Shown here piece after piece: positions 15,256 to 22,653 of a DNA stretch of 27,327 bases. Where the stretch lies: the NCBI GenBank assembly GCA_964539975.1, contig CAZIKK010000025.1:1-27327 (forward strand), given 5' to 3'. Below the pieces are notes generated by a model that saw nothing but the letters and a program-made list of their open reading frames with translations, had not been told where the DNA came from and searched no databases. Origin of the DNA: 38-11 sp964539975. Lineage in GTDB: Bacteria; Bacillota; Clostridia; Tissierellales; Dethiosulfatibacteraceae. The position numbers and the translations under genes are program-made. Within the stretch, counting starts at the first letter, position 1, and the number at the start of each line of letters is the position of its first letter.

Positions 15256-15453
15256 TTATCTTGTAAATTGTCCGTAATGAAAGAATTCTTGGTTGATGGC
15301 AATGTTTTTTTCTGTTTCTCGTGATGTAAGAATGGTGTTGATATCATATTTTCTAGTGGTTAATCGTTTTGCTAATTGAATAAACGACATTTTTACTCCC
15401 TCCCAACGATAAGGCTTATCTATTTGATTGGTTTCTCGCAAGATTATATCCAT
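15256..15453 (-). CDS. Small protein of unknown function (65 or 44 residues)
   Basis: I do not recognise this protein. It is basic and contains a run of helix-prone residues (SFIQLAKRLTTRKYD) followed by TSRETEKNIAINQEFF. Two things support it as a real gene: AAGGAGGA lies 8 bases before the ATG at 15453, and a strong terminator follows 23 bases after the stop. A second in-frame ATG (codon 22, at 15390) is also preceded by a near-perfect site, GGGAGGGAG, so a 44-residue product could be made as well or instead. The leader upstream holds direct repeats. No signal peptide or membrane segment is seen. Confidence 0.6.
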   Translation of the reverse strand: MDIILRETNQIDKPYRWEGVKMSFIQLAKRLTTRKYDINTILTSRETEKNIAINQEFFHYGQFTR

Positions 15454-15736
15454 TTAATTGTTCCTCCTTGGCTATTTTCTGTCTTTAGTATATAGTTTCT
15501 AAATCTAGTGGGTAAGCGGCTTAGGCCCGGTTTATACTCAGTATCTAGTAGGTTTCTAAATCCGACTTAAGACGGAGGTTTCTTGGCTTGTAATTTGAAA
15601 GAAAGGATCAGTTTTGTCTAGCGAGAAAAGTACTTATTCAAGACTGACGACATAAAGACATCTTTTTGGACTAAAAAAATGAAATACGATAGCTAAATAG
15701 AAAAAAATAGAAGCATGAAAACTCAACTTGAAATTA
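15454..15736. other. Gene-free leader region with direct repeats
   Basis: No convincing gene lies here on either strand. It is the presumed 5' leader of the small minus-strand gene. It holds two imperfect direct repeats on the plus strand, AGTATATAG-TTTCTAAATC (15487-15506) and AGTATCTAGTAGGTTTCTAAATC (15540-15562), a third short AGGTTTCT copy near 15577, and the interrupted palindrome TCCGACTTAAGACGGA (15561-15576). None of the riboswitch consensus patterns I know could be matched. Confidence 0.4.
15487..15562 (-). repeat. Pair of imperfect direct repeats
   Basis: Two copies at 15487-15506 and 15540-15562 share AGTAT.TAG and TTTCTAAATC and are offset by about 53 bases; the second copy has a short insertion. 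Read on the minus strand each copy ends in a -10-like TATACT or GATACT, so they may be tandem promoters or binding sites. Confidence 0.5.
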
Positions 15737-15745
15737 TGTTATAAT
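15737..15745 (+). promoter_or_regulatory. Extended -10 promoter of the thioesterase gene
   Basis: TGTTATAAT (15737-15745) is a perfect extended -10 with no clear -35. It would start a leader of about 72 bases. Confidence 0.6.
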
Positions 15746-15756
15746 TAATTAAGAGA

Positions 15757-15816
15757 CAACTTGAATCCATGACATTTTAGGAAGCTCCCTTTGGGGCAAG
15801 AAAAGTTGAATGGAGG
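15757..15816 (+). promoter_or_regulatory. Structured 5' leader with possible RBS pairing
   Basis: CAACTT (15757-15762) can pair with AAGTTG (15803-15808), enclosing the hairpin GCTCC-CTTT-GGGGC (15784-15797). TCCAT (15766-15770) can pair with ATGGA (15810-15814), which is part of the ribosome binding site. The two long-range pairings cross, so they would be alternatives or a pseudoknot. This is suggestive of translational control but matches no known riboswitch. Confidence 0.35.
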
Positions 15817-15824
15817 ATGTTAAG

Positions 15825-16244
15825 ATGAATAAACATGAGATTAAAGTAGGTTTGTTTAAGGACGTCAGAAGATCGACTCATGCTGCTAATTTACAAAGTT
15901 CGGCTGGCTCAGAAGAACTGTATTATTTGGTATCCGCTTCAACTATTGTTAACATGATCATAGACGCTTCAAGTGAAATGTTAGATGAACTGGTATCTAA
16001 TGAATGCATCACTATCGGAACTCATTTTGAGTTAAACCATGAAAAGCCAACATTATCTGGTGAGTTTGTCAATTTTAAATTAATCGTCAAAAAGGTTGAC
16101 AACAATCATATTTATCTCGACTTTATTGGAACAGATTCTCAAGGACAGTTTTGCACAGGCAAAACTGAGAGATATGTAGTTAATAAAGCAAAGCTTATGC
16201 AGACAGCTTATGACAGGTTTTCAACAAAAAATGACTTGCCATAG
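15825..16244 (+). CDS. Hotdog-fold thioesterase (FlK-like)
   Basis: A 139-residue single hotdog domain resembling the fluoroacetyl-CoA thioesterase (FlK) group of acyl-CoA thioesterases. Landmarks are LVSASTIVNMIIDAS, TIGTHFELNHEKPTLSGE, and the GTDSQGQFCTGKTERYVV strand pair. In FlK the catalytic residues are Thr, Glu and His; here T40 and H72 fit, while the acid is D47 in IIDASS rather than Glu. The natural substrate is unknown, and most relatives are general acyl-CoA thioesterases, so fluoroacetate is not implied. The start at 15825 is set by GGAGG at 15812-15816; the in-frame ATG at 15810 overlaps that site. The gene stands alone between a structured leader and a terminator. Confidence 0.82.
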   Translation: MNKHEIKVGLFKDVRRSTHAANLQSSAGSEELYYLVSASTIVNMIIDASSEMLDELVSNECITIGTHFELNHEKPTLSGEFVNFKLIVKKVDNNHIYLDFIGTDSQGQFCTGKTERYVVNKAKLMQTAYDRFSTKNDLP

Positions 16245-16250
16245 TTATGA

Positions 16251-16283
16251 AAAATCTTCTCTTTCACAGGAGAAGATTTTTTT
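16251..16283 (+). terminator. Terminator of the thioesterase gene
   Basis: AAAATCTTCTC (16251-16261) pairs with GAGAAGATTTT (16270-16280) around an 8-base loop and is followed by T residues. Confidence 0.93.
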
Positions 16284-16357
16284 GTGGGAAACACTCCAGA
16301 AGGCTAGCAATATAGACACATTAGAGAAATATAGAAAAATGGATTAAAATTCTCGGA

Positions 16358-16386
16358 TTGACAGGACCCTAAGTAAGGCATATAAT
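16358..16386 (+). promoter_or_regulatory. Consensus promoter of the ribose/ABC/hydrolase operon
   Basis: TTGACA (16358-16363), a 17-base spacer and TATAAT (16381-16386): a perfect vegetative promoter, the best in the window. A LacI-type operator lies over the transcript start, so a strong promoter held by a repressor is expected. Confidence 0.93.
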
Positions 16387-16395
16387 TTATGTATG

Positions 16396-16409
16396 TGAAA
16401 ACGGTTTCA
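16396..16409 (+). promoter_or_regulatory. LacI-family operator (cre-like palindrome)
   Basis: TGAAAACGGTTTCA is a 14-base palindrome centred on CG, with arms TGAAA and TTTCA. It fits the general LacI/CcpA operator pattern (TGWAANCGNTNWCA). It begins about 10 bases after the -10 and ends against the AAGGAG ribosome binding site, so binding would block initiation. It may be bound by the encoded LacI protein, by CcpA, or by both. Confidence 0.8.
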
Positions 16410-16419
16410 AGGAGTTACT

Positions 16420-17394
16420 ATGAAAATAACCATCAGTGATGTAGCAAAAAGATCTGGCGTATCAGTAGCGACGGTTTCCAGAGTTTTGAACGGAACAGCA
16501 AAGGTCAACCCAGCAAAAAGACAGAGTGTGGAAGAAGCAATAAGAGACTTGGGATTTAAGCCAAATACGATAGCTCGTAGTTTGAGCAAAAAAAGCACAA
16601 ATACTATTGGATTAATCGTACCTAATATTGTGAATCCTTTCTTCAATGAAATTGCTGAATCTGTTGAAAAAAGAGGGAGAGAGAATAATTACAAGATTAT
16701 TCTATGCAATTCTAATAATAATAGAGTCTATGAGGCACAGTATCTTGAAAATTTGATGCAAAATCAGGTAGATGCTTTTGTCATCATCAGCGACAATCCT
16801 ATCGACTCAAAGGTTAGAGTGCCAATTGCCTATCTTGATAGATATGGCGTATCTGTGAACAATCAGCACCCAATCATTCGAACGGATCATTACCAAGGAG
16901 GTAGAATGGCTACAGAATGGTTGATAAGAAAGGGGTGCAAAAAAATCGCCTATTTGGGAAAAGAAAAACTTCATAAAGATAAAACTGAAAGGATTGATGG
17001 CTATTTGGATGTAATGGATGAAAATGGCTTAAAAACATTTTGTCAATTCATAGAATATGATTACATTTCTGGAGTAGAAGGTGCTAAAAATATGTTAAGT
17101 CATGCAAGTGAATTGGATGGCATTTTTGCAGGTAATGACTTAATAGCTTATGCGGTAATCAAAGAGTGTTTTAAAAGGAATATCCAAATTCCTGAAGAGA
17201 TACAATTGATTGGTTATGACAATATTTTGTTCAGTGAATTGATCACGCCAAGTCTTACAACAATTGCACAACCAATAGCAGCTCTTGGTGAAAAAGCGGT
17301 TGATGTCATTGTTGATATTTTGAATGGAAAGAAACAAGTAGAAACAAATATTGTATTGCATGCATCTCTAGTGGAAAGAGATACAACAAAATAG
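16420..17394 (+). CDS. LacI-family repressor of the catabolic operon
   Basis: A 324-residue regulator. The N-terminal helix-turn-helix and hinge (TISDVAKRSGVSVATVSRVL, residues 4-23, then NPAKRQSVEEAIRDLGFKPN) are standard for LacI. The effector domain has the sugar-binding-protein fold: NTIGLIVPNIVNPFFNEIAE near residue 61, ISDNPIDSKVRVPIAYLDR, a DGYLDVM segment, and FAGNDLIAYAVIKE near 229. The overall style resembles RbsR/CcpA-type members. It is the first gene of its operon, with the TGAAAACGGTTTCA operator just before its start, so it probably represses itself and all genes behind it. Ribose or a related compound is the likely inducer given the next two genes. The spacing to rbsK is 12 bases. 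Confidence 0.93.
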   Translation: MKITISDVAKRSGVSVATVSRVLNGTAKVNPAKRQSVEEAIRDLGFKPNTIARSLSKKSTNTIGLIVPNIVNPFFNEIAESVEKRGRENNYKIILCNSNNNRVYEAQYLENLMQNQVDAFVIISDNPIDSKVRVPIAYLDRYGVSVNNQHPIIRTDHYQGGRMATEWLIRKGCKKIAYLGKEKLHKDKTERIDGYLDVMDENGLKTFCQFIEYDYISGVEGAKNMLSHASELDGIFAGNDLIAYAVIKECFKRNIQIPEEIQLIGYDNILFSELITPSLTTIAQPIAALGEKAVDVIVDILNGKKQVETNIVLHASLVERDTTK

Positions 17395-17406
17395 CGGGGG
17401 TGGCTT

Positions 17407-18318
17407 ATGAAAAAGATTGCAGTGATTGGCAGTATCAATGTCGATATTGTGGTTGAAGCTGAAAGAAGACCAAGACAAGGAGAGACTATATTTGGAGAGA
17501 GTTTTTCCGTCCATGCCGGAGGGAAAGGTGCCAATCAAGCTGTAGCGGCAGCAAAATTAGGCGGGGAGGTATCGATGTTTGGATGTGTTGGAGATGATGC
17601 TTATGGCAAAGAGATGATTCGAAATTTAATGAAAAATGGTGTCGATACAAGAAAAATTGATACTTGCGAGAAAGTTTCCACAGGCATGGCCAATATAATT
17701 GTCGCGGAGAATGACAACAGCATTATTGTCATAAAAGGAGCCAATGGATGTGTGGATAAAAGCTATGTTAAAAAAATTCATAAAGACTTATTTGCCTCAG
17801 ATTACGTGTTGTTGCAACACGAGATCCCTATGGAGACAGTCAAGTATGTGATTGAAGAATGTAATAAGCTTGGAATCGTCAGCATTTTAAACCCTTCACC
17901 ATTCCAAATCTTAGACGACGACACAATAGGACGGATTGATTATCTAATCCTTAATGAACATGAAGCGACGGAGATGTTTAAAGAGTACGAATCTATTGAA
18001 AAAATGTTGATTCATTATCCTAAAAAAATGTTGGTTACTTTAGGAGAAAAAGGGACAATTTTTTATGATGGGAAGAAATTAGTTCAGATTCCAGCCATAA
18101 AAGATGCCTCTGTTATTGATACAACAGGTGCTGGAGATACATTTTCTGGTGCATTTGTCAAAGCATTAGCAGAAGATGCCCCTTTAGATAAAGCAGTGGA
18201 ATTCGCTCAATATGCTAGTGGATTATCCGTTGAAAAGCTTGGTGCGCAAGATGGCATGCCCACTTATGAAGAAGTAATGAAAAGAATGAAAGAAGAAAGG
18301 GGAGGTTTAAAGAAGTGA
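17407..18318 (+). CDS. rbsK: Ribokinase
   Basis: A 303-residue PfkB-family kinase that phosphorylates D-ribose to ribose-5-phosphate with ATP. The sugar-binding elements are NVDIVV (residues 11-16) and AGGKGANQAVAAAKLGG (37-53, containing the first PfkB signature). The second signature and the anion hole with the catalytic base are DTTGAGDTFSGAF (238-250, base D244). The pattern fits ribokinase better than fructokinase, and pairing with rbsD supports ribose. GGGGGTGG precedes the ATG. Its stop overlaps the rbsD start (GTGA), so the two are coupled. It would feed released ribose to the pentose phosphate pathway. Confidence 0.93.
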   Translation: MKKIAVIGSINVDIVVEAERRPRQGETIFGESFSVHAGGKGANQAVAAAKLGGEVSMFGCVGDDAYGKEMIRNLMKNGVDTRKIDTCEKVSTGMANIIVAENDNSIIVIKGANGCVDKSYVKKIHKDLFASDYVLLQHEIPMETVKYVIEECNKLGIVSILNPSPFQILDDDTIGRIDYLILNEHEATEMFKEYESIEKMLIHYPKKMLVTLGEKGTIFYDGKKLVQIPAIKDASVIDTTGAGDTFSGAFVKALAEDAPLDKAVEFAQYASGLSVEKLGAQDGMPTYEEVMKRMKEERGGLKK

Positions 18319-18716
18319 AGAAGAATGGGATATTGAATAGCGATATATCTAGAGTGTTAAGCTATATGGGTCATACGGACACTTTGGCCATAGTAGATTG
18401 TGGGTTTCCAATTCCGCCAGCTGTTGAGTGTATTGATTTATCTGTTAAGTTTGGCATGCCTTTGTTTTTGGATGTATTAAAAGAAGTTATCAACGACTTT
18501 GAAGTGGAAGCAGCAATTCTTGCCAATGAAATAAAGGGCAACAACCCAGTCGTTTTATCAGAAGCCCTGTCATTGTTTAATGAAGAAGAGGTTCAATTTG
18601 TTTCACATGACATGTTCAAGAAACTGGTGACTAGCTCAAAAGCTATAATCAGAACGGGTGAGGCAACGCCCTACGCAAACATTATCTTAAGATCAGGTTG
18701 TACATTTAAGGTTTAA
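18315..18716 (+). CDS. rbsD: D-ribose pyranase
   Basis: A 133-residue RbsD/FucU-family mutarotase that interconverts the pyranose and furanose forms of ribose so that ribokinase can use it. The opening NGILNSDISRVLSYMGHTDTLAIVDCGFPIP holds the catalytic H20 at the same position as in the E. coli protein, and the tail has TGEATPYANIILRSGC, also conserved. The start is GTG, overlapping the rbsK stop by four bases. The usual partner genes rbsA, rbsC and rbsB are missing; a PotABCD-like importer follows instead. This protein is the firmest evidence that a free ribose-like sugar arises inside the cell. Confidence 0.95.
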   Translation: MKKNGILNSDISRVLSYMGHTDTLAIVDCGFPIPPAVECIDLSVKFGMPLFLDVLKEVINDFEVEAAILANEIKGNNPVVLSEALSLFNEEEVQFVSHDMFKKLVTSSKAIIRTGEATPYANIILRSGCTFKV

Positions 18717-18747
18717 GACCTTTAAAAATAATAGGAGGAGGAGAATA

Positions 18748-19821
18748 ATGAAAAAAGCAGTGGTTTTTTTAGTGGTTCTAACGATGGTAGCGACAATACT
18801 GTCAGGTTGTGGTGGTGGTGATTCCCCATCTGGGCAAGATGTTCCTGTACTGACTGTTCTTAACTGGAATGGCTATGGATCGGATGCGGATTATTCAGTG
18901 CCCGTATTTGAAGAAATGCACAATTGCAAGGTTGAGCACGTATACTTTACTTCATTGGAAGAGATGCTGACAATGCTACGGACAGGAGGATTAGGGACCA
19001 TTGATGTTTTACTTCCCAATTCAAACGTTTTGCTTCAGGCAGCACAGGAAGGCCTTATTCAGCCAATTGACACATCAAAACTTGAAAACTATATGGACCT
19101 TAAAGATGACTTGAGAAATTTTGAAGATGCTATTGATGAGGATGGAAATGTATATGGTGTTCCTTGGGCATGGGGGACTACATCTTTAGGGTATAATCCA
19201 GATTCGGTCGATGAAGAAATCACATCATGGGCAGCTATGTGGGATCCAAAATTTGCAGGGAAGGTTGGATATTTTGACGATTATAATACGGCGATTTTAA
19301 CGGCTGCATTGTATCTTCAAGAAGAAGATCCTTATAACCCGGATTTAGACAAAGTACAAGATGCTCTATTGGCATTGAAATCAAACACGAGAACCTATTG
19401 GTCCAGTTATGATGACTTTCTAAATCCATACGGTGCTGGTGAAATTGTGATAGGCAATATGTGGGTTGGCTTAGCAAGTACGATTTATAGAAGTGGAGAT
19501 CCAATTGAATACATTTATCCGGAAGAAGGAGCAGTGGGATGGTCAGACTATTGGGCTATTGCAAAGGATGCACCAAATCTTGATCTTGCTCATAAATGGT
19601 TAGATTTTATGAGTAGTCAACAGTTTCAAACTGATTTTGCCAATGACCCTTATGGAGCAGTCCCATCGAATACTATCGTGTTGGATTCATTAACGGATGA
19701 ATTGAAACAAGCTTTCTTCATCTATCCAGAACCACCAACAAATCTTGTGATGCAGGCACACCAGGATGAAGCGACAAAACAAGCATGGTTAGACGTTTGG
19801 AATCATGTGAAGTCTCAATGA
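18748..19821 (+). CDS. PotD-like extracellular solute-binding lipoprotein
   Basis: A 357-residue surface lipoprotein. The signal peptide ends in the lipobox ILSG-C21, followed by a GGGDSPSGQ linker. The mature part is a spermidine/putrescine-type binding protein (PotD/PotF family): LTVLNWNGYGSD, DVLLPNSNVLLQAAQEGLIQPID, VPWAWGTTSLGYNPDSVDE, and GWSDYWAIAKDAPNLDLAHKWLDFM. Compared from memory with E. coli PotD, the aromatic box (W40, W239, W265) and D267 and D178 are kept, but PotD E171 corresponds to T181. That suggests a ligand with an amine group that is not plain spermidine. AGGAGGAG precedes the ATG. A strong hairpin separates it from the permease genes, which probably raises its expression relative to them. 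Confidence 0.9.
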   Translation: MKKAVVFLVVLTMVATILSGCGGGDSPSGQDVPVLTVLNWNGYGSDADYSVPVFEEMHNCKVEHVYFTSLEEMLTMLRTGGLGTIDVLLPNSNVLLQAAQEGLIQPIDTSKLENYMDLKDDLRNFEDAIDEDGNVYGVPWAWGTTSLGYNPDSVDEEITSWAAMWDPKFAGKVGYFDDYNTAILTAALYLQEEDPYNPDLDKVQDALLALKSNTRTYWSSYDDFLNPYGAGEIVIGNMWVGLASTIYRSGDPIEYIYPEEGAVGWSDYWAIAKDAPNLDLAHKWLDFMSSQQFQTDFANDPYGAVPSNTIVLDSLTDELKQAFFIYPEPPTNLVMQAHQDEATKQAWLDVWNHVKSQ

Positions 19822-19837
19822 TAAACAGATAAATAAC

Positions 19838-19875
19838 GAATAGATGCTGCTTCACATTTGGAGTAGCATCTATTC
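19838..19875 (+). other. Intercistronic hairpin after the binding-protein gene
   Basis: GAATAGATGCT (19838-19848) pairs with AGCATCTATTC (19865-19875). The stem extends inward by GCTTC/GGAGT to about 16 bp, including G-T pairs, with a 6-base loop. No T run follows on the plus strand, so it is not a classical terminator. It probably blocks 3' exonucleases and keeps the binding-protein mRNA in excess, as known for malE-malF type spacers. Confidence 0.75.
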
Positions 19876-19902
19876 AAAATCTTGAATAACGAGGTGTTCT
19901 GT

Positions 19903-20778
19903 ATGGCAAAAAACAATTATGGCAAAGGAAGCGCTCTTGTATTGCCATCGTCTTTACTGTTTCTAGGCTTATCATTGATTCCTTTAGTGATGTTAATTTT
20001 CTTTAGTTTTATGCAAGGCAACATAAGTATGGATGGAGAAATACAAGGGTTTACGGTACATAATTTTACCAGAATGTTTTCAAGTTTTACATTCTCAAGA
20101 CTCATGCTAAAATCGGTTGGCATTGGAGCATTGGTTACGGTCATTTGTATTGTAATTGCTTATCCTGCAGCGTGGGGAATTGCAAAAGTGGCAAATCCTA
20201 AAAACAAGAATTTATTGATGATGTTAATGATTGTTCCGTTTTTTACTAGTCAACTATTGTTGATTTATGCAATCATGGTAATTTTTCAAGCAAGAGGTGT
20301 GATCATGACATTCTTAGGGATGTTGAACTTGGCAGATCCATCAACATCCATATTGTATTCAAACTTAGCAGTCATTATTGTATTAGTGTATGAATATCTG
20401 CCTTACATGGTCTTAAGCTTATATACCTCGATTGAAGGAATAGACGATAATCTAATTAATGCTTCTGCATCGCTTGGTGGTGGGAAGTGGCACACTTTTA
20501 AAAACATAGTTTTCCCAATGAGCATACCAGGATTGTTATCTGGCATACTTCTGGTATTAGTCCCAGCTACGGGAAGCTTTGTGGAACCTGCATTAGTGGG
20601 TGGTCCTAGAGGTATGATGGTTGGCTCATTAATTAACTCGCAATTTTCAGTGGTATTGAATATGGGGTACGGGGCCGCGCTTTCTTTCGTCTTTCTAATT
20701 TTACTGAGCATTATCATGGCAATTATTAAAAAATTCATTAATGTTGCCAATGAAAGCATAGGAGGGATGGAGAATTGA
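19903..20778 (+). CDS. ABC transporter permease, PotB-like
   Basis: A 291-residue inner membrane protein with about six helices, one of two permease subunits of the importer. The cytoplasmic EAA loop that docks on the ATPase is INASASLGGGKWHTFKNIVFPMSIPGLLSG near residues 190-220, and EPALVGGPRGMMVGSLI follows, as in PotB and related spermidine/putrescine permeases. The start is the ATG at 19903 with GAGGTG at 19891-19896; the longer TTG frame from 19882 runs over that site. The stop overlaps the next start (TTGA), so the two permeases are made together. Confidence 0.93.
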   Translation: MAKNNYGKGSALVLPSSLLFLGLSLIPLVMLIFFSFMQGNISMDGEIQGFTVHNFTRMFSSFTFSRLMLKSVGIGALVTVICIVIAYPAAWGIAKVANPKNKNLLMMLMIVPFFTSQLLLIYAIMVIFQARGVIMTFLGMLNLADPSTSILYSNLAVIIVLVYEYLPYMVLSLYTSIEGIDDNLINASASLGGGKWHTFKNIVFPMSIPGLLSGILLVLVPATGSFVEPALVGGPRGMMVGSLINSQFSVVLNMGYGAALSFVFLILLSIIMAIIKKFINVANESIGGMEN

Positions 20779-21572
20779 GAGATAAAAAGTTTAATCAATT
20801 CATCCGTATTTGGATGTATGCAACCTACGTCATCATCTTTGCACCAATCTTCATCGTTATCCTAATGTCTTTTAACCAGACTTCATTTGGCATGTTGCCT
20901 TTTAAATTCACACTAGAGTGGTATGAACTGTTATTTGACGGCAGTAATCTTTTCAGAGCGACAAAATTGTCGCTACAATTGTCTGGTGCTGCAGGTTTGA
21001 CATCCATGGTTGTGGGTATGATTACAGCCATAGGGGTTCAATATATACCAAAAAAGATAAGTGGTGTATTGATGACAATTGCGCAGTTGCCAATTATTAT
21101 CCCTTGGTTGGTCCAAGCAATAGCACTGTTGTTGCTTTTTAATTTCACAGGTCTTGGAAGATCCTTTTTTGGCATGTATCTTGGGAATCTTATTGTTGTA
21201 TTACCTTATTGCATTCTTATGGTGGTAGCTAGATTCAATGAAGCAGATAGAACACCTGAAGATGCTGCTAGGATGTTGGGTGCTAGTTATTTTAGAGTAT
21301 TCAAAGATGTGATGTTTCCAATGCTACTACCTGGGATTATTTCAGGAGGTTTGATGGCATTTATGGTATGTTTCAATGCGTTTGCAATGCAGTATTTTTT
21401 AGCGCCATTTGGAGTTAGAACGCTACCCATGGAGATCTTCACGATGATCCGTGTGGGTTACAAACCGGACATGAACGCATTGGCGAGCATAATCATGGCG
21501 ATAACCATTGTGATTGTGTTATTATTGAACAAATTTGGTTATTCAGCAAATAGATTGTTGAAGTCGAAGTGA
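20775..21572 (+). CDS. ABC transporter permease, PotC-like
   Basis: A 265-residue inner membrane protein with about six helices. The opening FIRIWMYATYVIIFAPIFIVILMSFNQT and the EAA loop PEDAARMLGASYFRVFKDVMFPMLLPGIISGG are those of PotC-type subunits. The start codon is TTG, overlapping the upstream stop by four bases; no separate ribosome binding site of note is needed. It should form a heterodimer with the PotB-like subunit. The ATPase gene follows 12 bases later. Confidence 0.93.
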   Translation: MRDKKFNQFIRIWMYATYVIIFAPIFIVILMSFNQTSFGMLPFKFTLEWYELLFDGSNLFRATKLSLQLSGAAGLTSMVVGMITAIGVQYIPKKISGVLMTIAQLPIIIPWLVQAIALLLLFNFTGLGRSFFGMYLGNLIVVLPYCILMVVARFNEADRTPEDAARMLGASYFRVFKDVMFPMLLPGIISGGLMAFMVCFNAFAMQYFLAPFGVRTLPMEIFTMIRVGYKPDMNALASIIMAITIVIVLLLNKFGYSANRLLKSK

Positions 21573-21584
21573 GGAGTGGGTTGA

Positions 21585-22640
21585 GTGAACAGTCTTGAGG
21601 TAAGGAATTTAAACAAGTCTTTTGGGAACAATCAAGTCTTGACAAATATCAATTTTGAAGTCAAAAAAGGTGACTTTGTTTCTTTACTGGGGCCTTCTGG
21701 TTGCGGAAAGACAACGATATTGAGAATCATTAATGGATTGGAAACAGCTGATTCTGGAGAAATAATTGTTAACGGAAAAGAAATCACAAGTGTTCCAGTT
21801 GAAAAAAGAAATATTGGGATGGTTTTCCAAAATTATGCATTGTTTCCCACAATGTCAGTGGAAAAGAATATTGCTTATGGGTTGAATATTAGAAGAAAAA
21901 GCAAGGCTGAAATTGCCGATAAGGTAAAATGGGCATTGAAATTGGTTAAATTGGAAGGGTATGGAGACCGAAAGATTACGAAACTCTCAGGAGGGCAGCA
22001 ACAGCGTGTCGCCTTAGCACGTGCCTTGGTGATTGAACCTGAAATTTTGTTATTGGATGAACCATTATCGGCATTGGACAGAAAAATCAGGGCAGAAATG
22101 CAATATGAAGTACGTAATATTCAACAAAAAGTTGGGATCACAACCATATTTGTGACCCATGATCAGGAAGAGGCATTAACCATGTCTGACAAAGTTATTT
22201 TGATGAACAAGGGCGTGATCGAACAGACTTCAGATCCAATCAGTTTGTACAACTTTCCCGAATCAATTTTTGCCTCAGACTTTCTAGGTAAATCCAATAT
22301 ACTGAAAGGCATCCTTGAGAAACGAGAAGAAGCTTGGTATATCAAAGGCGAAGACTGGGAGTTTAAAGTAAAACATAGGGGAGGGGAAAGTGGTATTCCT
22401 GTACATCTAGCCATCAGAGGAGAACATATCAGAATAGAAGATCAACCATTTGATGGTTCTCAAACATATAAGATAACACAAAAAATATTTATGGGTTTGA
22501 TTTGCAAGATGATTGGAAAGCTAGGAAAAGATGAAATTGAGGTGTCTGTACTAAACTTGCAAGCAGAGAAATTTTCGGTGGGAGATATCGCTTACGTCGC
22601 GCCTGCCATCGAAAACACACTTTACTTTGAACAAAAATAA
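21585..22640 (+). CDS. ABC transporter ATP-binding protein, PotA-like
   Basis: A 351-residue ATPase that drives the importer from the cytoplasmic side. All elements are intact: Walker A GPSGCGKTT (residues 37-45), Q-loop VFQNYALFP, signature LSGGQQQR, Walker B EILLLDEPLSALD, and H-loop FVTHDQEEALTMSD. The region after about residue 240 is the C-terminal regulatory/TOBE part typical of PotA and MalK-like importer ATPases (HLAIRGEHIRIED). The start is GTG with GAGGAG about 9 bases upstream. It sits directly between the permeases and the glycoside hydrolase gene. Confidence 0.95.
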   Translation: MNSLEVRNLNKSFGNNQVLTNINFEVKKGDFVSLLGPSGCGKTTILRIINGLETADSGEIIVNGKEITSVPVEKRNIGMVFQNYALFPTMSVEKNIAYGLNIRRKSKAEIADKVKWALKLVKLEGYGDRKITKLSGGQQQRVALARALVIEPEILLLDEPLSALDRKIRAEMQYEVRNIQQKVGITTIFVTHDQEEALTMSDKVILMNKGVIEQTSDPISLYNFPESIFASDFLGKSNILKGILEKREEAWYIKGEDWEFKVKHRGGESGIPVHLAIRGEHIRIEDQPFDGSQTYKITQKIFMGLICKMIGKLGKDEIEVSVLNLQAEKFSVGDIAYVAPAIENTLYFEQK

Positions 22641-22653
22641 ATGAGGTGAAAAC

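Noticed and set aside
15487..15585. Direct repeats considered as a CRISPR remnant
   Set aside because: There are only two to three imperfect copies with differing lengths, no uniform spacers and no cas genes.
15825..16244. Reading the FlK-like gene plus its structured leader as a fluoride-resistance unit
   Set aside because: The leader does not match the fluoride riboswitch consensus and no fluoride exporter gene is nearby.
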